This document shows, in pieces, positions 7,195 through 15,607 of a DNA stretch of 32,678 nucleotides. Position numbers and translations under genes: made by a program. Source of the DNA: JBBDIK01 sp964640385 (GTDB lineage Bacteria; Actinomycetota; UBA4738; JBBDHU01); assembly GCA_964640385.1 (NCBI GenBank), contig CAZXFL010000021.1, positions 1-32,678 of the forward strand. The letters run 5' to 3'. The notes beneath the pieces were generated by a model. The model did no database searches and had not been told where the DNA came from. It was given only the letters and a program-made list of their open reading frames with translations. Positions within the stretch are counted from its first letter, which is position 1; each line of letters starts with the position of its first letter.

Positions 7195-9024
7195 ATGAGC
7201 AAGAGAGCAATCATGAAAAAGACCAGGACCCAAAAGCGGACCAGGGGACCAAAACATGTTCCTTTCAAGGTCAAACCGGCTCAACAAGATCCAACGTTGA
7301 ACCCGGCTCTTCACCGCCGCATCCTCACCTTTCTCAACCAAGCCGTCTCGCCGGAAGATCTGATGTTCGAGAAAGTCATGGCGGTGCACACGGAAGGAAC
7401 CCTCGTGCATCTGGGTAACCCGGTTCATGAAGACAATCCTGATGCAATGAGAATGGAACCCAGGATGATCATGAGCCATGACACGGCTAAACGCCTGCTC
7501 GACTTCCGCGACAAAGCGTTTCCGTTGGGTTTCAGAAACATCCAAGAAGTGTTCGCCGCAAAGCTCTTCGATATCGCTCACTTTCGCGATCTCTTCCATT
7601 TGCTGAGCGACACTCTGTATGGACGCTGGGACACCTTTCCGCAACCGATTCCGCGCCGCGGTCCGGGCGGCACTGACGGAGTCGTGCATGCGGCGTTGTG
7701 TCACACTGGCAAGGTGCTGTTCATTACCGCGGATGAGACGACAGTTTTGTGGGATCCGAGCAACACGGCGGCTTCCACGTTCGAAGACCCAGTGAATCAA
7801 CCACACACCATGACGGACGGTTATTCGCAGCTGTGCGGGCACCATGTGTTTCTTCCTGACGGACGCTTGTTATCCGTTGGCGGAGGGGGATATGGTCCCA
7901 ATGCGGCCGCTCACTGGGGCTGGAAATTCGATCCGGTCGCCAAATCCTGGTCGCGGACCGCCAACTCCATGTCGGAATCCAAATGGTACCCGACTGCCAA
8001 CATTCTGAATGATGACAAGGTGCTCGTAACCTGTGGCAATACTTCAGGCAACATGGATATCTATGATATCGCTACCGATACATTCGCAACGATGACAGGC
8101 GATATCAAGCACTTTCCAAATCTCTATCCCGGGCTGCACATGTTGCCAAATACCGTGATGCTGTACTCCAGAACCGGATGGGGAAGCGCGGGCGCGGGAG
8201 GCTCTGCTACGGCGGACAATCAGACGGCGTTCTTCACGTTTACCGGACCAACCAGTGGGGTATGGAATAACGTTGCTCTTGCGACTGTGAACCGATGCAA
8301 GGGCATGTCGGTATTGCTCTACAGTTCCACGCCTCCTTATTTGCGCGTCATGGTCCTGGGCGGCGTAGACCATGCTACCAATGATACCTATGAGGTCTTT
8401 GACGCAACGGTGCTTTCGCCATTGTCAGCATGGGGACCGTCAATGCCGTTTCCCGATGGCGAGCATCGCAGTTTGTGCAGCGCCGTGCTGCTGCCCGACG
8501 GCAACGTGTTTGTGTGCGGAGGAATTCAGCGGGTGAACTCTCCGTGCGCTACGTACAATCCGACCAGTGACAGCTGGTCGGCTATGGCTGCCTTGCCTTC
8601 CATCAGAGATTACCATTCGGTCGCCATCTTGCTGCCCAGCGGGCAGGTAATGATGGCAGGATGGCAAAACACGAACATAGAAATATACAGCCCGCCGTAC
8701 TTATTTGCCTCGGCAAGACCAACGATCACGGCCATTCCTGCTCTGGTGCATCATGGCCAGACATTCGTCATTGAATCCCCCGATGCGCCGTCCCTCTCCA
8801 GAGTCGTGCTCATGAGGCCGATGGCGATTACCCATCAAACGGATGGCGAGCAACGGATGCTGGAGATGCCGCTCACCCACGATCCGGCACATCCCACGCA
8901 GCTATCACTGGTGGCCCCGCACGGCGGCCATCCGCATGCCGTCGCGCCAAAAGGCTTTTATCTGCTCTTTGCGGTAAAAAACGATGGCGTTCCCTCTGAA
9001 GGGCAATTCATTTTTCTGCATTGA
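7195..9024 (+). CDS. Copper radical oxidase, galactose/glyoxal oxidase (GlxA-like) family
   Basis: Kelch-propeller copper radical oxidase, a family that oxidises primary alcohols or aldehydes with release of hydrogen peroxide. Expected active-site residues are all visible: Cys214 (SQLCGHHVFLPDGRLL) and Tyr265 (ESKWYPTANIL) for the thioether-linked Tyr-Cys radical cofactor, Tyr473-His474 (IRDYHSVAILLPSGQ) and His547 (ITHQTDGEQRM) as copper ligands. Kelch-like blades cover about 160-490; the C-terminal DUF1929-type domain covers about 505-609. Residues 1-28 are very basic and no signal peptide or membrane anchor is seen, unlike Streptomyces GlxA. The ATG at 7195 lacks a ribosome site; the in-frame ATG at 7213, after AAGAGAG, may be the true start. 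It lies 12 bases after the multicopper oxidase and 12 before a LodA-like start, so all three were one operon. The substrate is unknown. Confidence 0.88.
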   Translation: MSKRAIMKKTRTQKRTRGPKHVPFKVKPAQQDPTLNPALHRRILTFLNQAVSPEDLMFEKVMAVHTEGTLVHLGNPVHEDNPDAMRMEPRMIMSHDTAKRLLDFRDKAFPLGFRNIQEVFAAKLFDIAHFRDLFHLLSDTLYGRWDTFPQPIPRRGPGGTDGVVHAALCHTGKVLFITADETTVLWDPSNTAASTFEDPVNQPHTMTDGYSQLCGHHVFLPDGRLLSVGGGGYGPNAAAHWGWKFDPVAKSWSRTANSMSESKWYPTANILNDDKVLVTCGNTSGNMDIYDIATDTFATMTGDIKHFPNLYPGLHMLPNTVMLYSRTGWGSAGAGGSATADNQTAFFTFTGPTSGVWNNVALATVNRCKGMSVLLYSSTPPYLRVMVLGGVDHATNDTYEVFDATVLSPLSAWGPSMPFPDGEHRSLCSAVLLPDGNVFVCGGIQRVNSPCATYNPTSDSWSAMAALPSIRDYHSVAILLPSGQVMMAGWQNTNIEIYSPPYLFASARPTITAIPALVHHGQTFVIESPDAPSLSRVVLMRPMAITHQTDGEQRMLEMPLTHDPAHPTQLSLVAPHGGHPHAVAPKGFYLLFAVKNDGVPSEGQFIFLH

Positions 9025-9036
9025 GAGGCGCCATTC

Positions 9037-9245
9037 ATGACAAAGGTCTATCGCATCCATCCCGCGATTGGCGTCGCACGGTTAGGGGACAGTCCCAGCG
9101 ACTACTTCATCGGCCCGGAGGCACCCGGGATTCCGCCGTCGCTCACGAGGGCCGACGACGCGCGGCCGGCGACGGGCAAGTACAAGGATCAGCAGCACCG
9201 CATCAAGCGACAAGGCGCGCGTTGTCGCGTCTACGAATACATGTA
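9037..9245 (+). pseudogene. 5' remnant of a second LodA-like oxidase gene
   Basis: The first ~68 codons match the N-terminus of LodA-family oxidases, including the intact copy at 2161-3630: RIHPAIGVARLGDSPSDYFI, then KYKDQQHRIKRQGARCRVYEY. Similarity ends at about 9241-9245. The frame continues by chance into the ribosome site and start of the next gene, so a naive prediction gives one 1151-residue fusion ending at 12492. The cofactor Cys and Trp region is absent, so this piece cannot be an active oxidase. The ATG has GAGAGG eight bases upstream and follows the copper radical oxidase by 12 bases. The break marks a deletion, recombination joint or assembly join. Confidence 0.8.
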
Positions 9246-9288
9246 CACCAGCGATAGTTCTTCTCGAGGAGCGAGGGGAGTTCCCACC

Positions 9289-12200
9289 GTGTCCCATTCG
9301 TCCAGCACCACCCATCTCAGCCCCACCCGTCTGCTCCTGATCGCCCTGCTGGGTGCATGCACCAAGCCGATCGACGTCATCCCCGCGCCGCCGGAGGTGG
9401 TCGGCACGCTCACCCTGATGGGAGAACCGTTGCTCGCGTCGGCCCAGATCGAGCTGCCCGACGTCGAAGTGTTCCTGCAGGATTCGAGCGCCGCACAGGC
9501 CGGGGCCAGGGACACCACGCGGCTCGACGGCCAGTTTCGACTACAACCACCCAGCCCGGGTACCTACGCGGTCTGCTGGAATGTTGTGGGCTTTGGCTCG
9601 GGCTGCGGCGCCAAGTTCTCGGTGAAGAATGCCAGTGTGTACGTCGGCACCGTGCCGCTGCGCTCCCAGGGCGCAGTGATCTACGGCAAGGTACTCACCG
9701 GGGATAGCCGGCCCTGCTGGCTGAGCGACGCCTTCTTCAAGCTGGACGTGTTTACCGGCATGACCCTGCTCGACAGCGCCGGCCAGGTGCTACGCACCGG
9801 CACCCGCGCGAATACTTCCGGGGAGTACGCCTTCGGCGGCGTGCCCCCGCGCCGGCGCTACTTCGTGCGGGCCGACTGCGAGAAGGCAACGGCCCAGATT
9901 GGGCTTCCAGTCACCAGCACGGTCGTGGTGGCCGACCTCACGCTGCCGAATCGCGCGCCGCGCATCGAGGCGCTGACCGCCAGCGACGCCGGCAAAGGCC
10001 TCACCCGGTCTACGGCCGGCGCCGTGATCCAGCTCAATGCCGCCACGCGCGACCCCGACGCGGACCCGGTGGAATACCTCTGGCGGACGCTGGACGGCTC
10101 CGGGGCGATCGCCGCCACCAACGCCGCGCAGCAGAGCTGGACGCTGGCGCCCAGCCCGGGGATGCACTCGGTCTACCTGATGGCGCGGGACGGCAAGGGC
10201 GGCTACGCCTTCAAGCGTTTGGACCTGCCGGTCGGCGCCGGCAACGTCGGGTTCTCCGGCCGGGTGATCGACGAGGTGACCCAGACCGCGGTGCCCGGCG
10301 CGAGCGTCACGGTCAACGGCGTCAATGCCACCACTAACCCGCAGGGCTGGTTCAGCCTGACAGTTCCGCCGGCTCCCGACCCCGAGCGCTACGTGCTGAA
10401 CGTCAGCCATCCGCAGTACGCGCTGCTCTCCCGTATCCACGACCGGGCCGCCGCGGGGAACACCTACGAGCTGATCCGCGTGCAGACCAGCAGCCACGAT
10501 CCTGCGCAGATCATCGACGTAGCGGATACGAGCAGCTCGGGGCCCTGCGGCGCCAGGGCTACCGCCCGGCAGATCAGCGCGCTACGCGACAGCTCCGGCC
10601 AGACCCGGGATCAGGCTCCGATCTCCCAGCCCTGTCGCCACCGCGGGGCGCGGGTCATCCTGGCCGCCGGCTCGCTGGTGGATTCGGCGCAGAACGCCGC
10701 CGCGGGGCCGGTTACCCTGGCCTTCGCGACGCTCAACCCGGCGCGCCGCGCGCTGCCCGGCGATTACCGCGCGGTAGATCGAAGCAACACACCGGTGGAG
10801 ATGTTGAGCTTCGGCGCGCTCTACGCCGAGTTTCGCGATGCCGGCGGCAAGCTGCTGAACCTCAAGGCCGGCAGCTCGGCGGAGATCCGGGTGCCGATAT
10901 CGGCCCAGCAGCTGGCGGTGGCCAAGCCGAGCATCGCCATCTGGTCGTATAACCCCCAAACTGGCCTGTGGGTCGAAGAGGGCCAGGCGAGTCTGCAGAA
11001 CACACCGCAGGGCCCGATGTACGTGGGCACGACCACCCATTTCTCGACGCTGAACATGGACGTGGCCGGCAGCGACCCGGCGCAGGCCACCTGCGTGCGG
11101 TTCGAGCTGGGAGCGTCCTTGAGCGGATGGACCAACCTGGTGATACGCGCCTACGTGTCGTACGCCGGCACCTCGCTGCAGGTCAAGGAGACCGCGCTCG
11201 ACGGCCTGCAATACAACGCGATCTTCCGGATTCCCTATGCGCCGCCCGCCCCGCCGCCCAACTCGCTGCGGCTGGAGCTGCGCGGCACCTACGGCGGGCA
11301 GCAGGTGGTGCTGCTCAACAACGTGATCGCCACCGATGCCCCCCGGCCCAAGATGACCGGCACCAACCTCTGGCCGGATTATCCGTACGACGAGTGCGGC
11401 GCGGCGGTTACGCTGGAGGCGGATCCGGTCACCCTGCCCTACTACGGTGCGATCGACGCCAGCGGCCGGCCCGCCTTCCTGGCCGGCCCGTACGGGGCCT
11501 TCAACCCACCCAACGGCGACCAGGAGGCGACCGACTACTACAACACCATCGACCCGGGCAACGCGACCAATCCGACGCTGAGCGCCTGGTGGACCAATCA
11601 TGGCTTCGGCGCCGACGGCAGCGGCGGGACCCGCGCCGCGTATCTGAACCACAACGACCTCGGCTTCGGGCGGGACATGAACTGCAAGACGACCGGCGGC
11701 GATCTGGCCTGCTATGTCACCAACTACGGCGCGCCGGACCAGAACGCGGCCAATGCGGATTTTGCCGAGAACAGGGATCCGTTGCATCGGCTGGCGACGG
11801 TGGCAATGGAGTACACGACTTCCGAGCCGTCCGACCGCCGGGTGCGGTTCTACGTCTACGGCGGCGGTGACCCAGCGCTCGCGGGCAAGCTCAAGTTTGC
11901 CGATCTCGACGGACTGGGGCCCAAGCCGGTGCCGCATCTCTGCACTGTGTGTCACGGCGGGCGCTACAACACCACTGCAAAGAACGCGACGCAATCGCGC
12001 TTCCGCGAATTCGACCTGCCGTCGTTCAAGTATTCGGGCGGACGCTCCTGGGACTATGCGCCCAGCCCCAACACGCTGACGCCCGCGGAGCTCACGGACT
12101 TCGCCGCGCTGAACGAGATGATCCGCAACGTGGCGCCGGGAACCAGCCCGATCAAGGACCTGATCGACAACTGGTATACCGGCGGGTTCGGGGCCGGCAC

Positions 12201-12492
12201 CGCGCCGGTAAAGCCCGCGGTGCCAACCGGCTGGAACGCGCAGGTCAACGGCTATCACAACGTGTTCGGCAAGTCTTGCCGCACCTGCCACGTGGCGCGG
12301 GATGGCGGAGTGGCCAACCCCTACATCACGTTCCCCGATGCCAGCGATTTTGCAACCACCGACGACGTGGTGTGCGACATACCGAAGCGGATGCCCAACG
12401 CGTACGTCACCTACAAGAACTTCTGGGGCGATCTGCAGCGGGTCATCGATTACCGGGCGCTCACGAACAGGACCCCGGCGAATTGTCACTAG
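9289..12492 (+). CDS. Multidomain lipoprotein with two c-type haem motifs
   Basis: Predicted 1067-residue lipoprotein. The start chosen is GTG at 9289, with GGGGAG eight bases upstream; it gives a proper signal with lipobox LLGAC and lipidated Cys24, whereas the upstream in-frame ATG belongs to a LodA remnant. Visible in order: carboxypeptidase-regulatory-like (TTR-like) beta domains near 40-100, 125-195 and 320-370; a PKD/Ig-like domain near 221-320; a beta-sandwich around 452-585 ending in TTTHFSTLNMD, which resembles the FN-plug-like part of the Rhs protein at 22613-30109; and a C-terminal part with two CxxCH motifs, CTVCH (885-889) and CRTCH (997-1001). It would sit in the outer membrane or periplasm as a dihaem protein. 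I do not recognise the haem domain as a named enzyme; electron transfer or a peroxidase-like role are guesses. It is strongly GC-rich, unlike the oxidase genes to its left. Confidence 0.75.
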   Translation: MSHSSSTTHLSPTRLLLIALLGACTKPIDVIPAPPEVVGTLTLMGEPLLASAQIELPDVEVFLQDSSAAQAGARDTTRLDGQFRLQPPSPGTYAVCWNVVGFGSGCGAKFSVKNASVYVGTVPLRSQGAVIYGKVLTGDSRPCWLSDAFFKLDVFTGMTLLDSAGQVLRTGTRANTSGEYAFGGVPPRRRYFVRADCEKATAQIGLPVTSTVVVADLTLPNRAPRIEALTASDAGKGLTRSTAGAVIQLNAATRDPDADPVEYLWRTLDGSGAIAATNAAQQSWTLAPSPGMHSVYLMARDGKGGYAFKRLDLPVGAGNVGFSGRVIDEVTQTAVPGASVTVNGVNATTNPQGWFSLTVPPAPDPERYVLNVSHPQYALLSRIHDRAAAGNTYELIRVQTSSHDPAQIIDVADTSSSGPCGARATARQISALRDSSGQTRDQAPISQPCRHRGARVILAAGSLVDSAQNAAAGPVTLAFATLNPARRALPGDYRAVDRSNTPVEMLSFGALYAEFRDAGGKLLNLKAGSSAEIRVPISAQQLAVAKPSIAIWSYNPQTGLWVEEGQASLQNTPQGPMYVGTTTHFSTLNMDVAGSDPAQATCVRFELGASLSGWTNLVIRAYVSYAGTSLQVKETALDGLQYNAIFRIPYAPPAPPPNSLRLELRGTYGGQQVVLLNNVIATDAPRPKMTGTNLWPDYPYDECGAAVTLEADPVTLPYYGAIDASGRPAFLAGPYGAFNPPNGDQEATDYYNTIDPGNATNPTLSAWWTNHGFGADGSGGTRAAYLNHNDLGFGRDMNCKTTGGDLACYVTNYGAPDQNAANADFAENRDPLHRLATVAMEYTTSEPSDRRVRFYVYGGGDPALAGKLKFADLDGLGPKPVPHLCTVCHGGRYNTTAKNATQSRFREFDLPSFKYSGGRSWDYAPSPNTLTPAELTDFAALNEMIRNVAPGTSPIKDLIDNWYTGGFGAGTAPVKPAVPTGWNAQVNGYHNVFGKSCRTCHVARDGGVANPYITFPDASDFATTDDVVCDIPKRMPNAYVTYKNFWGDLQRVIDYRALTNRTPANCH

Positions 12493-12530
12493 CGCGGAGA
12501 ACCAGTGAAGGCGCCCACCAGTGTGAAATG

Positions 12531-12571
12531 ACCGAAGGGCCCCGGTGCTAGAAGCTCCCGGACCCTTCGGT
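12531..12571. terminator. Bidirectional hairpin terminator
   Basis: Inverted repeat with arms ACCGAAGGG...CCGG and CCGG...CCCTTCGGT around a loop of about 12 bases. It lies between two convergent genes: 39 bases after the haem-lipoprotein stop and 4 bases beyond the gspE stop. No long T run follows on either strand, so it is intrinsic-like rather than canonical, but the placement strongly supports shared termination. Confidence 0.7.
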
Positions 12572-12574
12572 AGC

Positions 12575-14065
12575 CTAACCAGTTCCGATCTCGGTGACCC
12601 GCAGGACTTCATCGAGCGTCGTCACCCCTGCCCGGACCTGCCGCAGGCCGTCGTTGCGTAGCGAGGTCATCCCCCTCGCCTCAGCGATACGGCGAAGCTC
12701 CCCGGCCGAGCGCTGCTCGACGATGCGTGCGCGCAGGTCCTCATCCATCGCGACCAGCTCATAGATCCCGGTCCTGCCGCGGAAGCCGGTCCCCCGACAG
12801 CGCTCACATCCCACCGCCCCATATATAAGGTCGGAGCCCGCCCCGAGGAGCACGCGTTGCTCGGCGGCAGGCTCGCCAGCCCGCTTGCAGTGCCCGCAGA
12901 GCACCCGAACCAGTCGCTGGGCCAGCACGGCTTCCAGGGTGCTGGCCACGAGGTAGGGCGCAACGCCCAGGTCGACTAAGCGGGTGATCGCGCCGGGTGC
13001 GTCGTTGGTGTGGAGGGTGGACAGGACCAGGTGGCCGGTGAGTGCGGCATGGGTCGCGATCTCCGCCGTTTCCTGGTCGCGGATCTCCCCGACCAGCATG
13101 ACGTCGGGATCCTGCCGCAACAAGGCGCGGAGCGCGGTCGCGAAGGTCACCCCCACCTTCTCATTCACCGGCACCTGCGCGATCCCGTTGAGCTCGTATT
13201 CGACCGGATCTTCCACCGTAAGGATCTTCTCCCGTCCGGTGCGCAGCCGGTCGAGCGCCGCGTACAACGTCGTGGTCTTGCCCGACCCGGTCGGACCGGT
13301 CGCGAGCACTATGCCGTGCGGCTTGGCGAGCACGGCCTGGAAGCGCGCCAGGGTATCCGGGGCCATCCCCAGCTCCTTGAGGCTGCCGTGGTGCTGCTCC
13401 TTGTCGAGCAGCCGAAGCACGATGCTCTCCCCGTGGAGCGTCGGCACGGTGGACACCCGCACATCGACCTGGCGGTCCTGCAGCCGCAACCGAATCCGGC
13501 CATCCTGGGGCACCCTCCGCTCGGCGATATCCAGCTCGGCCATGATCTTGAGGCGGCTGACCACCGCGGCGGCAAGATGGGCCGGCGGCGAGGGAGCCTC
13601 CTGGAGCACCCCGTCCACTCGATAGCGGACCTGCTGGCCGCGCGTCGAAGCTTCCAGGTGCACGTCCGAGGCCCTGGCTTCCAGCGCCTCGAGCAGGAGC
13701 AGATTCACCAGCTTCACCACCGGCGCCTCGTTGGCGAGGTGGACCAGATCATCCAGCGGCAATTCTCCGACGCGCACCTCGGTCAGGTCTGCCGGCAGCT
13801 CGGCGATGACCCGCTCCGCCGTCACCGAGCCCGTCGCGTACACCCGCCGGATGGCCGCGCGCAGCTCCGCCTCGGGACCCTGGATCACCTCCAGCTCCGC
13901 GCCGAGCAGCAGGCGCAGATCGTCGAGGGATTGGGGATCGGGGTGTTCCCGCCAGGTGGCGACTCGAACCACCTGCTCGTCGCGCCGGAGCGGGAGCAGC
14001 CCGTAGTGCTCGAGGTAGGCGGCGGCGAGCTGATCGGTGAGGGGAGCGAGGGTCGTGAGGTCCAT
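12575..14065 (-). CDS. gspE: Type II secretion ATPase GspE
   Basis: Cytoplasmic hexameric ATPase that powers pseudopilus assembly. Walker A is GPTGSGKTT (257-265) and Walker B is VMLVGEIRD (322-330), preceded by the Asp box VEDPVEY and followed by the His box LSTLHTND. A four-cysteine zinc module is present (Cys390/393 and Cys420/423, as CGHC...CERC), typical of GspE/PilB. The N-terminal ~100 residues are an N1E/MshEN-like domain. The length of 496 is normal. The start ATG overlaps the gspD stop (TGATG). It is the last gene of the run and is followed directly by the hairpin terminator. The PilB alternative is less likely because the operon carries GspC-, GspK- and secretin-type partners. Confidence 0.95.
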   Translation of the reverse strand: MDLTTLAPLTDQLAAAYLEHYGLLPLRRDEQVVRVATWREHPDPQSLDDLRLLLGAELEVIQGPEAELRAAIRRVYATGSVTAERVIAELPADLTEVRVGELPLDDLVHLANEAPVVKLVNLLLLEALEARASDVHLEASTRGQQVRYRVDGVLQEAPSPPAHLAAAVVSRLKIMAELDIAERRVPQDGRIRLRLQDRQVDVRVSTVPTLHGESIVLRLLDKEQHHGSLKELGMAPDTLARFQAVLAKPHGIVLATGPTGSGKTTTLYAALDRLRTGREKILTVEDPVEYELNGIAQVPVNEKVGVTFATALRALLRQDPDVMLVGEIRDQETAEIATHAALTGHLVLSTLHTNDAPGAITRLVDLGVAPYLVASTLEAVLAQRLVRVLCGHCKRAGEPAAEQRVLLGAGSDLIYGAVGCERCRGTGFRGRTGIYELVAMDEDLRARIVEQRSAGELRRIAEARGMTSLRNDGLRQVRAGVTTLDEVLRVTEIGTG

Positions 14066-15606
14066 CAGGGCCGCGGCACCGAGTCGCGCCGGATGGGCAG
14101 TCGGAGCGAGTCAGCCACGCCGTTCCGCAGCAACGGCGTCGCCTGGCGGACGCCGGCGCGCGCGCGGTCGAGATCGGCGTCGGTGGTGATCACATACGGC
14201 GTCAGGAACAAGAACAGCTCGCTGTGTGTCGTGGTCTCCCGCCGGCTCCCGAACAGGCCACCGATGAGCGGAATGTCCATCAGAATCGGGATCCCGGAAC
14301 GGGTCTTCTCCTGCTGCCGGTCGATGAGCCCGCCGATTACCGCGGTCTGGCCGTCCTTGACGAAGAGCAGGGTGGACGCCTCGCGCGTGCTGATGATCGG
14401 GGCGCCGAACTGGACCTCCGCGGTGGCGGTGCTGACTTCCTGCAGGACCTGGAGGTTCACGTACCCATCTTCGTTGATGGTCGGGACGATGGTGAGCTTG
14501 GTGCCGACGTCGCGATACTGAATGATCTGGTCTCGCACCCCGGCGTCGGTGGGCAGCGAGCGCGAGGCCTGGATGAACGGCCGCTCCGACCCGATCAGGA
14601 TGCGGGCTTCCTGGTTGTTCTGGGCCAGAATTACGGGACGCGAGATGATGCGAACTTCGCCGCGGCTGCCCAGCGCGCTGAGCGCCAGCTTGAGATCCAG
14701 ATTGGTGTGCTGCTTGAGGATCTCGAGGGCAAAGTCGCCCACGCTCGGGCCGTCCAGCGTGGCCTTGATCTCCGGATTGGCCTTGCCGTCGCTCACGCTC
14801 CCGGTCACCGAGGTGCCCTTCTCGCTGGTCCTGCGCACCTCGGCAATGACGACCTCGATCAATACCTGGAGCGGACGCATGTCGAGCGCATCGATGGTCT
14901 GGCGCAGGATTTCCCAATCGCCGGCCTGGGCGCGTACCAGCAGCGCATTGGTGCGTGCCTCGGCCACGATCTGCACCCCGCCCCGCAGCGTGCCGGGCAG
15001 CGAGAGTCTCTGGCCCCCAAGCTCCACACCGACCCGCACCGCGGCGGGCACGCTGTCGGGCGCCGCAGCAGGCAGATTGGTTTCGCTTAAGCGCTCCGAG
15101 AGCGGCACCTCGGACAGGCCGCGCGGCGTCACCGGGCCCCGTCCACCACCAAAGACGCTCTGCAGGGTGGCCGCCAGCTCGGTCGCCTTCGCGTGCTTCA
15201 AGCGGTGCACAAAGAGGCGCAGCTCCGCCGGGCCCTCCGGCCCCGTGCTGTCGCGGCCGGTCTGCCCGGGAGCGGCGGCTCCCTCGATGCGGAGAAAGCC
15301 CTCCAGCTCCACCACGCTGAGGCCGTTGGAGCGGGCCAGGTTCTTGAGCAGGCTGACCAGGGCGTCGTGCTGCAGCGGCTGGCGCATTCGCAGGGTGACG
15401 CGGCGCGCCGGCAGATCTCCATAGACCACGTTGAGGCCGGCTGCCTCGGCGAGCGCTGCGATCACCAGCCGGAGATCGGCATCCTGAAAGTCCACCAGGA
15501 CGCCCTGAGCAGTGGTTTGCACGGCCGGCGCTTGCGCCGCCAGCTTGCCCCAACCCGCGCAGGCGCACATTGCCGCCAGACCGATGAGCGCTGCAATGCG
15601 CCTCAC
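14065..15606 (-). CDS. gspD: Type II secretion outer-membrane secretin GspD, reduced form
   Basis: Forms the outer-membrane exit pore. There is a signal peptide (to about residue 26, ending KLAAQA), an N0 domain (about 35-110, VLVDFQDADLRLVIAALAE), one N1/NolW-type domain with a long variable insert (about 128-265) and the C-terminal secretin domain with the hallmarks VGTKLTIVPTINEDGYV and TAVIGGLIDRQQ...GIPILMDIPLIGGLFG. At 513 residues it is shorter than classical GspD (about 650-700), with fewer N-domain repeats and no evident C-terminal pilotin-binding tail. The start is GTG at 15606, one base after the gspC-like stop; the stop overlaps gspE by one base. Confidence 0.93.
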   Translation of the reverse strand: MRRIAALIGLAAMCACAGWGKLAAQAPAVQTTAQGVLVDFQDADLRLVIAALAEAAGLNVVYGDLPARRVTLRMRQPLQHDALVSLLKNLARSNGLSVVELEGFLRIEGAAAPGQTGRDSTGPEGPAELRLFVHRLKHAKATELAATLQSVFGGGRGPVTPRGLSEVPLSERLSETNLPAAAPDSVPAAVRVGVELGGQRLSLPGTLRGGVQIVAEARTNALLVRAQAGDWEILRQTIDALDMRPLQVLIEVVIAEVRRTSEKGTSVTGSVSDGKANPEIKATLDGPSVGDFALEILKQHTNLDLKLALSALGSRGEVRIISRPVILAQNNQEARILIGSERPFIQASRSLPTDAGVRDQIIQYRDVGTKLTIVPTINEDGYVNLQVLQEVSTATAEVQFGAPIISTREASTLLFVKDGQTAVIGGLIDRQQEKTRSGIPILMDIPLIGGLFGSRRETTTHSELFLFLTPYVITTDADLDRARAGVRQATPLLRNGVADSLRLPIRRDSVPRP

Positions 15607-15607
15607 G

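Noticed and set aside
9037..12492. A single 1151-residue LodA-lipoprotein fusion
   Set aside because: The LodA part lacks its cofactor region, and an internal GTG with a strong ribosome site gives a proper lipoprotein signal that would be buried in a fusion.
10582..12612. Long minus-strand open frame (about 676 codons) opposite the haem lipoprotein
   Set aside because: It is rich in Arg, His, Val and Gly with no domain, crosses the terminator and lies opposite a gene with signal peptide, lipobox and CxxCH motifs. It is an open shadow caused by high GC.
14111..15568. Second long minus-strand frame within gspD, and a plus-strand frame over gspE/gspD (13010-14521)
   Set aside because: Both overlap genes with unmistakable secretin and ATPase motifs; their translations are Arg/Pro/Ala-rich and motif-free.
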